A stretch of DNA of 11,781 nucleotides, from positions 1 to 11,781 of the forward strand of contig JAKBTP010000192.1 in NCBI GenBank assembly GCA_021844355.1, in the 5' to 3' direction. Position 1 is the first letter of the stretch. Each line of letters opens with the position of its first letter. Shown here one piece after another: positions 1-6,356 of the stretch. The notes beneath the pieces were generated by a model. The model made no database searches. It was not told the origin of the DNA and was given only the letters and a program-made list of their open reading frames with translations. The translations under genes and the position numbers were made by a program. This DNA is from a bacterium (GTDB lineage Bacteria > Chloroflexota > Dormibacteria > Aeolococcales > Bog-877).

Positions 1-38
1 GTTCGCGCTGGATCGGGTGGGGGCGCGCCATTCAGGCA

Positions 39-48
39 AAGGAGGTGA
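39..48 (+). promoter_or_regulatory. Perfect Shine-Dalgarno for rpsU
   Basis: The run AAGGAGGTGA is fully complementary to the usual 3' end of 16S rRNA. Its GGAGG core (41-45) lies 9 nt before the CTG at 55, which is normal spacing. This site decides the rpsU start, because the reading frame is closed by a TGA at 46-48 and the only NTG codon just after it is that CTG. The GTG at 45 lies inside this site, in a different frame, and is unlikely to be a start codon. Positions 1-38 show no recognisable gene or promoter. Confidence 0.85.
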
Positions 49-54
49 GGTCCA

Positions 55-237
55 CTGTCGGAGGTAAAGCTGCGGGAAGGGGAGTCCTTCGAAAGCGCCC
101 TGCGCCGCTTCAACAAGAAGATCAAGCAGAACGGCATCCTGACCGAGGTGCGGCGCCGGGAGTTCTACGAGAAGCCCAGCGTCCGTCGCAAGAAGAAGAC
201 CATGGCGGCGCGCAAGCGGCGGGCCAAGCAGGTCTGA
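55..237 (+). CDS. rpsU: 30S ribosomal protein S21, CTG start
   Basis: This encodes a 60-residue, strongly basic protein of the bS21 family, a small-subunit ribosomal protein that sits near the 3' end of 16S rRNA and helps mRNA binding during initiation. The translation has the family's core: ALRRFNKK near residues 15-22, then EVRRREFYEKPSVRRKKK around residues 32-49, and a lysine/arginine-rich tail. The length is typical of Gram-positive-type S21. No ATG, GTG or TTG is available upstream of the conserved N-terminus: the frame is closed by TGA at 46-48 and the first possible start is CTG at 55, giving (M)SEVKLREGESF. A perfect Shine-Dalgarno lies 9 nt upstream. The stop TGA (235-237) overlaps the proposed ybeY start. 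A one-base insertion converting ATG to ACTG would also explain the missing ATG. The family call is certain; the start is very likely. Confidence 0.93.
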   Translation: MSEVKLREGESFESALRRFNKKIKQNGILTEVRRREFYEKPSVRRKKKTMAARKRRAKQV

Positions 238-755
238 GCGCCGGGGTCAGCCCCCGGGTCATTCTCAGCCGTTCTCTCACCCCCTCGGAGCGGGCGGTTG
301 CTCGAGCCGCGGGCCTCGATGGACTCCTCCAGGGGGCCTTGGAGGACCTCGGGATTCCCGCCGGGTGGGTGAACTGCCGGCTCACCAGTGCCAGGGAGGT
401 GGCCCGGCTGAACCGCGTTTTCTCGGGCCAGGACACCAGCACCGACGTGCTCGCCTTTCCCGCGGGTGAGACGGCTTCCGGATTCGACTTCGCCTTGCCC
501 CCCGGACCGGTGCCGGAGCTGGGGGACATCGTGATCTCGGTCGCCGACGCCTGCGAGAACGCGCCCCGGAGCCCGGTGGAGGAGTTGAGGCTCCTGGCGG
601 TCCACGGACTGCTCCATCTTCTGGGACACGACCACCACGGGGCCCAGGAGGCCAGGAGGATGACCGTGGAGACGCGGCGGCTGCTCAGACTGGCGGCCTG
701 CCGCCGGGGCGAGGCGGCCCCCCGGGTGCCGGCACTGGTGCCCGCGGGACGGTGA
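234..755 (+). CDS. ybeY: Endoribonuclease YbeY, probable CTG start
   Basis: YbeY is a single-domain zinc metalloprotein of the UPF0054 family, needed for 16S rRNA 3'-end maturation and late 70S ribosome quality control. The zinc motif HGLLHLLGHDH is intact, with ligands H124, H128 and H134 counted from the CTG at 234. The other family signature, DTSTDVLAFP, is at residues 67-76. The frame is open back to a GTG at 45, but everything before 234 is the rpsU coding sequence read in another frame and looks like noise. No ATG, GTG or TTG occurs between 48 and 338. The best start is the CTG at 234-236, which overlaps the rpsU stop as CTGA and gives 173 residues, near the family's usual 150-170. ATT at 261 is a poorer alternative. 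The gene overlaps pth by 4 nt (GTGA). Family assignment is firm; the start is inferred. Confidence 0.88.
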   Translation: MSAGVSPRVILSRSLTPSERAVARAAGLDGLLQGALEDLGIPAGWVNCRLTSAREVARLNRVFSGQDTSTDVLAFPAGETASGFDFALPPGPVPELGDIVISVADACENAPRSPVEELRLLAVHGLLHLLGHDHHGAQEARRMTVETRRLLRLAACRRGEAAPRVPALVPAGR

Positions 756-1369
756 ACTCGGCTCCGATCGCGCCCCAACTCGGGCCGATTCTGGTCATCG
801 GACTTGGCAACCCTGGGGCCGCGTATGAGGGGCAGCGTCACAACGTGGGCGCTCGCGTCGTCGAGCTGCTGGCGGCTCGCCTCGGGGTTCGGCTCCGGGC
901 TGCCAGGACCCCGGCCTGGACCGGCCGGGGGCGGCACGCGGGCCGGGAGATCATCCTCGCCCGCCCCCGCACCTACATGAACGAATCGGGGGTGGCCGGG
1001 GCTCGGCTTCTCCGAGATCTGGGGCTGCCTCTCGACCAGGTGCTGGTGGTGTACGACGACCTGGACCTGGCAGTGGGCAGACTCCGCCTACGCCGCTCTG
1101 GGAGCCCCGGAGGCCACAACGGCATCCGCTCCCTGCAGGCACACTGGCGCTCACAGGAATTCGCCCGCCTCCGGGTGGGGATCGGACGCCCGCCTCCAGG
1201 AGTCGACCCCATTGACTATGTGCTGGGCCGCCCCGAGGGGGAGGAGGGGGAGCTCCTGGAGAGCGCCTGTGAGCGTGCCGCCGAGGCCGCACTCTCGGTG
1301 GCTGAGCGGGGCTTGGAGGAGACGATGACCGAGTACAACCGGGGCGCGGGTGGGACCGAGAGTGGCTGA
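752..1369 (+). CDS. pth: Peptidyl-tRNA hydrolase
   Basis: Pth is a cytosolic esterase that releases tRNA from prematurely dropped peptidyl-tRNA, recycling tRNA after abortive translation. The 205-residue product has the family's active-site set in order: N20 in IGLGNPG, catalytic H30 in RHNVG, N77 in TYMNESG, D102 in VYDDLDL and N123 in GGHNG. These correspond to E. coli N10, H20, N68, D93 and N114. The GTG start at 752 overlaps the ybeY stop as GTGA, and no better start is present. About ten extra residues precede the conserved N-terminal strand. The 3' end overlaps the proposed mfd start by 8 nt. The initiator tRNA in this window has features that bear on Pth specificity, as described in the findings. 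Confidence 0.96.
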   Translation: MNSAPIAPQLGPILVIGLGNPGAAYEGQRHNVGARVVELLAARLGVRLRAARTPAWTGRGRHAGREIILARPRTYMNESGVAGARLLRDLGLPLDQVLVVYDDLDLAVGRLRLRRSGSPGGHNGIRSLQAHWRSQEFARLRVGIGRPPPGVDPIDYVLGRPEGEEGELLESACERAAEAALSVAERGLEETMTEYNRGAGGTESG

Positions 1370-4300
1370 TAGCGCCAACACTCTTCTGGACCTGCTGACC
1401 GGTGGCGAGCTGGGCCAGCGCAGCCAGAAGTTCCTCCAGGGACCGCCGTCGAGCGGCCGGATTGGCGGTGTGACCCATCCTGGGGCCGTCCTGGTGGCCG
1501 CTCTGTGGTTGCGCCTTCTGGGGCGCACCGTGTGCCTCATCGTGGACTCGCCTGAGGAGGCCTTTTCAGAGGCCCGGACCTGGCTGGGTTCCGGCGACGA
1601 GGAGGTCTGCCTCTTCCCCGCCCCCGACGTCCTCCCCTTCGACCGGGTGGCCCCGGCGGCCGCGGTTCTCCGTTACCGGTTGGCGACCCTGAGGCGGGTG
1701 AGGACCGGCCCCCCACCCCTGGTTGTCACGTCGCCACAGGCACTGGCGCGGCCCACCCTGGCCCCGGATTGGGTGGGCTCCTGGCTGGCTGACCTGGAGG
1801 TGGGCAGCCGGATCGCGCCCGCCGACTTCGCCCGCCTCCTCATGGAGGCCGGCTACCGCAATGAGCCGGTAGCCCTGACTCCGGGCGACTTCTCCCGGCG
1901 CGGAGGGATCGTGGACTGCTTCCCTCTGGACGGCCGTCCCTGGCGAGCGGAGTGGGACGGCGATCTCGTCGCCGGGCTCTGGAGGTTGGACCCTGAGACC
2001 CAGGGCTCGAGGGCCCGCCTGGACCGCGTGTCCCTGATGCCGGCCCGGGAGTTCCCCATGGATTCCGCCGCCCTAAGGCGGGCGGCTGAACGGCTCCGCG
2101 CCACCGATCTCGCGGGGCTGCGCGATGACGTACGCCAACGCTGGGAGGCGGAGCTGGCCCGACTGGAGGACGGTGTTCAGCCCGACTCCCTGGACACGCT
2201 TGCCCCTCTGCTCGCCGAGCCGGGGAACTCGCTGCTCGCCCACCTGCCGGGCGATGCCGTCTTCATATCCGATCGCTGGCCACGCCTGCGCCGCTCCCTG
2301 GAGGCTTGGGTCGAGGAGGTTGGAGCCATCAAGGAGGCCGAGACCGCCCGAGGAGAGTTGCCCGTGGACCTCCCGCTCGCGCTGGTCCCCCTCGTGGATG
2401 TCGAGGGTCGGCTGGGGTCATCGCACTGGGTCGACCTGAGCCGGGAGGCGGTCCAAGGGCCGGCCTTGCTGACCGACCTCGGCATGGGCTCGGTTCCCGC
2501 CTTCAACGGCGACCTCGCGGCCTTCGCCGGCTGGGCCAGGGAGTTCACCGGAGGAGGGGGCGCGCTGCTGCAGATCGGCCTGCAGGAGGAGCGGGTCGTT
2601 GAGCTGGCCACCGAGCTCCGACTGGATCCCATCCTGGTGCCGGAGTACCGGATTGACGTGACTCCCATCCTTCCCGGGCGGCTCACGGTGGCGCCCGGGG
2701 ATCTGGAGATAGGCCTGGTGGTCGGCGAGGTGGCCGTTCTCTCCGACTCGGACCTCTTCGGTGCCCAGAAGCGGCGCCCGTCCAATCTCGTCCGGACCGT
2801 GCACCGGGCGGAATCCAGCCACCAGGGACGTCTGCACCAGTCCGGCCCCGTCGCCCCTGAGTCCGGACTCCTTGGGTTTGAGCTCCAGCCCGGCGATGTG
2901 GTGGTGCACCGGGACCATGGTGTGGGGCGCTTCCTGGGGATGAGGCTGGTCAGTGCCGACGAGGGTGAGCGCGAGTACATGCAGCTGGAGTACGCCGACG
3001 GGCACCGGCTCTACGTGCCCGCCGAGCACCTTGACCGGATCCAGCGGTACGTCGGCGGGGTGGGGGCAAACCCCCAGCTCTCCCGCCTGGGGACCGGCGA
3101 GTGGGAGCGGACCCGGCGGGGGGTGCGGCGCCGGATAGACCAGATCGCCGAGGAACTGGTCGAGCTTTACTCGCGCCGCCAGAAGGCCAAGGGGCACGCC
3201 TTCGCCCCGGACTCTCGCTGGCAGCAGGAGCTGGAGGCATCCTTCCCCTACCAGGAGACTCGCGATCAGGTGCTGGTCCTGGAGGACATCAAGCGGGACA
3301 TGGAGGCGGAGCGCCCCATGGACCGCCTGCTCTGTGGCGACGTGGGCTTTGGCAAGACCGAGATCGCCCTGCGGGCCGCCTTCAAGGCGGTCGAGGACGG
3401 CTGGCAGGTGGCGGTGCTGGTGCCCACCACCGTGCTAGCCCAGCAGCACTACCTGACCTTCAAGGAGCGCCTGCGAGCCTTCCCCGTGGTCGTGGAGCAG
3501 CTCTCCCGTCTGCGGTCGGACGAGGAGGCCGCCGGGGTCCTCGCCGGGCTGGCGGCGGGGACCGTGGACATCGTCATCGGCACCCATCGGCTGCTCCAGC
3601 GGGACGTCCGCTTCAAGCGGCTGGGGCTGGCTGTCCTGGACGAGGAGCAGCGCTTCGGTGTGCTCCAGAAGGAGCGGCTGAAGCAGCTGCGAACGGCCGT
3701 GGACGTGCTCTCCCTCTCGGCGACGCCCATCCCGCGCACGCTGCACATGGCCCTGGCGGGCATCCGCGACCTCTCGGTCATCCGCACCCCCCCCGAGGGC
3801 CGGCTGCCGATCCGCACCTACGTGACCGCCAAGGAGGAGGGCCTGGTGCAGGATGTGATCCGCCGCGAGCTGGCCCGGCGGGGACAGGTGTACTACGTTC
3901 ACAACCGGGTCCAGACCATGGAACGGGAGGTGGAGCTCGTGCGGCGGCTGGTGCCGGAGGCCCGAGTGGCGGTGGCGCACGGCCAGATGGAGGAGGGGGC
4001 GCTGGCCCGGGCGATGGTGGCCTTCGCCTCAGGCGAGGTGGACGTCCTCTGCTGCACCACCATCATCGAGAATGGGCTGGACATTCCCAACGCCAACACC
4101 CTCATCGTGGACGACGCCTCGCGCCTCGGGCTGGCCCAGCTCTACCAGCTCCGCGGACGGGTGGGACGGTCGGGCCAGCGCGCCTATGCCTACTTCCTCT
4201 ATGACCCCGAGCGTTCCCTCTCCGAGCAGGCCGACAAGCGGTTGGACGTGGTCTCAGAGCTTCAGGACCTGGGTGCGGGCCTGACCCTGGCCATCAAGGA

Positions 4301-4892
4301 CCTGGAGATCCGGGGGGCGGGCAATGTGCTGGGGGAGGCCCAGCACGGTGATGTGGCCGCCGTGGGGATCGAGATGTACAACCATCTGCTTCGCCAGGCC
4401 GTGCTGGAGGCGCAGGGTGAGGAGATGCCGGAGTCACCTGCTCAGGTGACGGTGAGCTTGCCCCTGCGATCGCTGCTGCCGCACCGGTACATCGGGGATG
4501 AGCGGTTGAGGCTGCGGATCTACCAGCAGCTGGCCGCGGCCACCGAGCCCGCCACCCTAGACGAGCTGGCCCGCAACCTGAGGCAGCGATTCGGGCCCCG
4601 GCCTCCGGAGGTAGAGAACCTCCTGGTCGGCCTGCGGGTACGGCTGGCGGCGGCCGCCGCCGGAGCCGCCGCGGTGGAGTCCGGGGCGGGGGAGGTGGTT
4701 GTGCGCTTCGAACCGGGACACGGGCTTGACCTGGGCCGGATGGCCCAGGAGATCCCGGCGCTCGTGGCCAGCGGGAACCAGCTCCGGCTCCGGCTCCAGT
4801 CCGCCGGCCCCGAGTGGCCGCAGCTGTTGCTCCTCGTCCTGCGGCGGCTGGCGGACCAGCGGGTCCTCCAGCCCGTGGGCGGTGGGCGGTGA
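1362..4892 (+). CDS. mfd: Transcription-repair coupling factor Mfd
   Basis: Mfd is a DNA translocase that removes RNA polymerase stalled at DNA lesions and recruits UvrA, starting transcription-coupled excision repair. The product is about 1,176 residues, full length for the family. The N-terminal third is the UvrB-homology module with no intact Walker A. A CarD-like RNA-polymerase-interaction domain starts near residue 511 (GDVVVHRDHGVGRF). The helicase motor has Walker A GDVGFGKTE with K665, Walker B LDEEQRFG with D760, motif III SLSATPIPRTLHM, and motif VI QLRGRVGRSG from residue 929. The C-terminal TRCF domain follows. I chose GTG at 1362, giving MADSANTLL, which overlaps pth by 8 nt. GTG at 1350 would add four residues and is equally open. 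The gene overlaps mazG by 4 nt (GTGA). Confidence 0.97.
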   Translation: MADSANTLLDLLTGGELGQRSQKFLQGPPSSGRIGGVTHPGAVLVAALWLRLLGRTVCLIVDSPEEAFSEARTWLGSGDEEVCLFPAPDVLPFDRVAPAAAVLRYRLATLRRVRTGPPPLVVTSPQALARPTLAPDWVGSWLADLEVGSRIAPADFARLLMEAGYRNEPVALTPGDFSRRGGIVDCFPLDGRPWRAEWDGDLVAGLWRLDPETQGSRARLDRVSLMPAREFPMDSAALRRAAERLRATDLAGLRDDVRQRWEAELARLEDGVQPDSLDTLAPLLAEPGNSLLAHLPGDAVFISDRWPRLRRSLEAWVEEVGAIKEAETARGELPVDLPLALVPLVDVEGRLGSSHWVDLSREAVQGPALLTDLGMGSVPAFNGDLAAFAGWAREFTGGGGALLQIGLQEERVVELATELRLDPILVPEYRIDVTPILPGRLTVAPGDLEIGLVVGEVAVLSDSDLFGAQKRRPSNLVRTVHRAESSHQGRLHQSGPVAPESGLLGFELQPGDVVVHRDHGVGRFLGMRLVSADEGEREYMQLEYADGHRLYVPAEHLDRIQRYVGGVGANPQLSRLGTGEWERTRRGVRRRIDQIAEELVELYSRRQKAKGHAFAPDSRWQQELEASFPYQETRDQVLVLEDIKRDMEAERPMDRLLCGDVGFGKTEIALRAAFKAVEDGWQVAVLVPTTVLAQQHYLTFKERLRAFPVVVEQLSRLRSDEEAAGVLAGLAAGTVDIVIGTHRLLQRDVRFKRLGLAVLDEEQRFGVLQKERLKQLRTAVDVLSLSATPIPRTLHMALAGIRDLSVIRTPPEGRLPIRTYVTAKEEGLVQDVIRRELARRGQVYYVHNRVQTMEREVELVRRLVPEARVAVAHGQMEEGALARAMVAFASGEVDVLCCTTIIENGLDIPNANTLIVDDASRLGLAQLYQLRGRVGRSGQRAYAYFLYDPERSLSEQADKRLDVVSELQDLGAGLTLAIKDLEIRGAGNVLGEAQHGDVAAVGIEMYNHLLRQAVLEAQGEEMPESPAQVTVSLPLRSLLPHRYIGDERLRLRIYQQLAAATEPATLDELARNLRQRFGPRPPEVENLLVGLRVRLAAAAAGAAAVESGAGEVVVRFEPGHGLDLGRMAQEIPALVASGNQLRLRLQSAGPEWPQLLLLVLRRLADQRVLQPVGGGR

Positions 4893-5575
4893 GCCGCGCG
4901 GCCGAGGCCGTAGGGCGGCTCTTCGACCTGATGGCGCGCCTCCGCGCCCCCGGAGGCTGTCCCTGGGATGCCGCGCAGACCCCAAAGTCCCTCATCCCCT
5001 ACCTGCTGGAAGAGGCCTATGAGTTGGCGGATGCGATCCTGGCCGCGGACGACCAGGCGGTCCGGGAGGAGCTCGGCGACCTCCTGGTCGAGGTGGCGAT
5101 GCAGGCTGCCATCGCCGCCGAGGGCGGGGCATTCGACCTCACCGAGGTGGCCGACGGGGCCGCTGCCAAGATGATCGCTCGCCACCCCCACGTGTTCGCC
5201 GACCAGGCGGTCGCCGATGAACCCGAGCTGCTTCGCAACTGGGACCGGATGAAGCGGCGGGAGAAGCCCGAACGGACCTCGGCGCTGGACGGGGTCCCGG
5301 CCTCCCTGCCGGCCCTCATGCGCGCCGTCCTGGTCCAGCGGCGGGCCGCCCGGGGCGGTCCCGGCGCGGCCGGCTTGGGCCCTCCGGCGGAGACCTTGGC
5401 GGCGATGGGGGAGCGTCTGTCGAGCCTGGAGCCCGGGTCACCCGATGCCGAGCTTCTGGCGGGCGAACTGCTCTGGCAGGCGGTCGCCGAATGCCAGCGC
5501 GTCGGCGTGGACCCGGAGACGGCGCTGCGCAGTGCCGCCGATCGCCACGCGGAACACTACCGCGCGGCTGAGTGA
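4889..5575 (+). CDS. mazG: MazG-family nucleoside triphosphate pyrophosphohydrolase
   Basis: MazG hydrolyses NTPs and dNTPs to monophosphates and pyrophosphate, cleaning damaged nucleotides and, in some bacteria, lowering ppGpp. The 228-residue product starts at the GTG at 4889, which overlaps the mfd stop as GTGA. An upstream in-frame start at 4814 would read through mfd coding sequence. The first MazG domain is intact: CPWDAAQT (residues 24-31), LLEEAYELADAI with acidic E41, E42 and E45, and EELGDLL with E61 and D64. HPHVFAD and ALDGVPASLPALMRA link to a second domain. That second domain has lost its acidic metal-binding pattern: where E. coli has YEEIDE and EEEMGDLLF, this protein has MGERLSS and LLAGELLWQ. 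It also ends before the usual C-terminal tail. The family call is firm; which domain is active here is open. Confidence 0.93.
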   Translation: MSRAAEAVGRLFDLMARLRAPGGCPWDAAQTPKSLIPYLLEEAYELADAILAADDQAVREELGDLLVEVAMQAAIAAEGGAFDLTEVADGAAAKMIARHPHVFADQAVADEPELLRNWDRMKRREKPERTSALDGVPASLPALMRAVLVQRRAARGGPGAAGLGPPAETLAAMGERLSSLEPGSPDAELLAGELLWQAVAECQRVGVDPETALRSAADRHAEHYRAAE

Positions 5576-5589
5576 GGTCCGCCTGCGGA

Positions 5590-5610
5590 TCGGGGGGCGC
5601 CGACCCCCGA
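5590..5610 (+). terminator. GC hairpin after mazG, possible terminator
   Basis: A 7-bp perfect stem, TCGGGGG (5590-5596) with CCCCCGA (5604-5610), encloses a 7-nt loop. It begins 15 nt after the mazG stop and so sits at the end of the five-gene operon. No T-run follows, so classical intrinsic termination is uncertain. It may be a U-less terminator or an mRNA 3'-end stabiliser. Confidence 0.45.
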
Positions 5611-5625
5611 GGCAACCTGAGCGCC

Positions 5626-5631
5626 TATACT
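5626..5631 (+). promoter_or_regulatory. Possible -10 box for the FtsB-like gene
   Basis: TATACT matches the TATAAT consensus at 5 of 6 positions and lies just after the mazG hairpin. It would leave a leader of about 80 nt before the ATG at 5720. No credible -35 is seen at 16-18 bp spacing and there is no extended TGn. The call is weak and rests mainly on position. Confidence 0.25.
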
Positions 5632-5719
5632 TCCCGCTTAGCCGCGGGGCGTTCCCGCACCACATTCAGCCGAGATCCACCCCACGTCCTTCTTCAAGCG
5701 AGCTGATGGCGGCCGACCC

Positions 5720-6139
5720 ATGGGGGACGCCGTACGCGAATTGCGGATCCGCTGGATCCTCCTGCGCCGCGGACGCTCGCTCACCGCCGGTCAGGCCCTG
5801 CTGGCCGTGGGGCTGCTGGTCTCGGCGGGGATCGCGGTGGCCGCCCTGTCCACCTACCGATCCGACCAGGCGCTGGGCCGTCAGCTGCTGGCCATCCAGA
5901 GCCAGACGAGCCAGCTCCAGACGGAGGTGGCGGCCCAGAACCAGGAGCTGAAGGTGGCGGGCACCCCGCAGTGGCAGGCCGAGCTGGCGCGCGCGGACGG
6001 CCTCTCGGCACCTGGTGAGAGCGTGTACGTGATAGAGAGCGCGGCCGCCGCGGCCGGTCCCGGCCCGGCCCAGGCGGGGGTGGAGCGGGCGGCCCAGATC
6101 GTGAGCGAGTTCGCCACGGCGGTGCAAAGCTCCCCCTGA
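5720..6139 (+). CDS. FtsB/DivIC-like septum formation initiator family protein
   Basis: This 139-residue, single-pass membrane protein has the FtsB/DivIC layout. A basic cytoplasmic N-terminus (RELRIRWILLRRGR, residues 6-19) is followed by one hydrophobic helix (about 22-43). A polar heptad-like stretch (about 47-78, rich in Q, L and E) fits an extracytoplasmic coiled coil. Then comes GLSAPGESVYVIE (about 94-106), which resembles the LGxxxPGExVYxI segment of this family. The rest is an Ala/Pro/Gly-rich tail. In that family the protein joins FtsL and FtsQ/DivIB at the division septum. Start choice: ATG at 5720, with no strong Shine-Dalgarno. The ATG at 5706 is in another frame. No division genes lie nearby, so the role is inferred from architecture alone. 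A generic coiled-coil membrane protein is the alternative. Confidence 0.72.
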   Translation: MGDAVRELRIRWILLRRGRSLTAGQALLAVGLLVSAGIAVAALSTYRSDQALGRQLLAIQSQTSQLQTEVAAQNQELKVAGTPQWQAELARADGLSAPGESVYVIESAAAAAGPGPAQAGVERAAQIVSEFATAVQSSP

Positions 6140-6163
6140 CCGTTCCTCCTCACCAGGAACGTC
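6138..6163 (+). terminator. Hairpin overlapping the FtsB-like stop codon
   Basis: CGTTCCT (6141-6147) pairs with AGGAACG (6155-6161) around a 7-nt loop. Alternatively GAC (6138-6140) pairs with GTC (6161-6163), extending GTTCCT/AGGAAC with one bulged C. The structure starts within the TGA stop (6137-6139) and has no downstream T-run. It is a possible U-less terminator. Confidence 0.4.
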
Positions 6164-6327
6164 CAGATCGCTGTCGCGGGGGGCGCCCTCAACAGATGCC
6201 ACCCGCGGCCCGACCCGCGAGTCCAACTCGTCCACCCATTCCCGGGTCACCCAACCACTCTCATGGGCACTACCGCTCACTTCGCCGCCACCTGCCGCCA
6301 AGCCTGGCGTGTCACCCGGGTGTGCCC

Positions 6328-6333
6328 TATATG
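6328..6333 (+). promoter_or_regulatory. Possible -10 box for the lipoprotein gene
   Basis: TATATG lies 24 nt before the chosen GTG start at 6357, so transcription would begin about 17 nt upstream of it. The matching -35 position (TGGCGT, 6305-6310) agrees with TTGACA at only 3 of 6 positions. The remainder of 6164-6327 holds nothing I recognise. Confidence 0.22.
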
Positions 6334-6356
6334 GATGCGCTACCGTTCCAACCGCA

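Noticed and set aside
45..233. N-terminal extension of YbeY from GTG at 45
   Set aside because: The GTG lies within the rpsU Shine-Dalgarno and the extension is rpsU coding sequence read out of frame, with no YbeY similarity.
4814..4888. Earlier in-frame start for mazG
   Set aside because: It would lie wholly inside mfd and add a low-complexity Ala/Pro/Gly stretch; GTG at 4889 gives the normal MazG N-terminus.
6309..6356. Earlier GTG start for the lipoprotein
   Set aside because: The extension carries two cysteines and prevents a clean n-region; GTG at 6357 gives a textbook lipoprotein signal.
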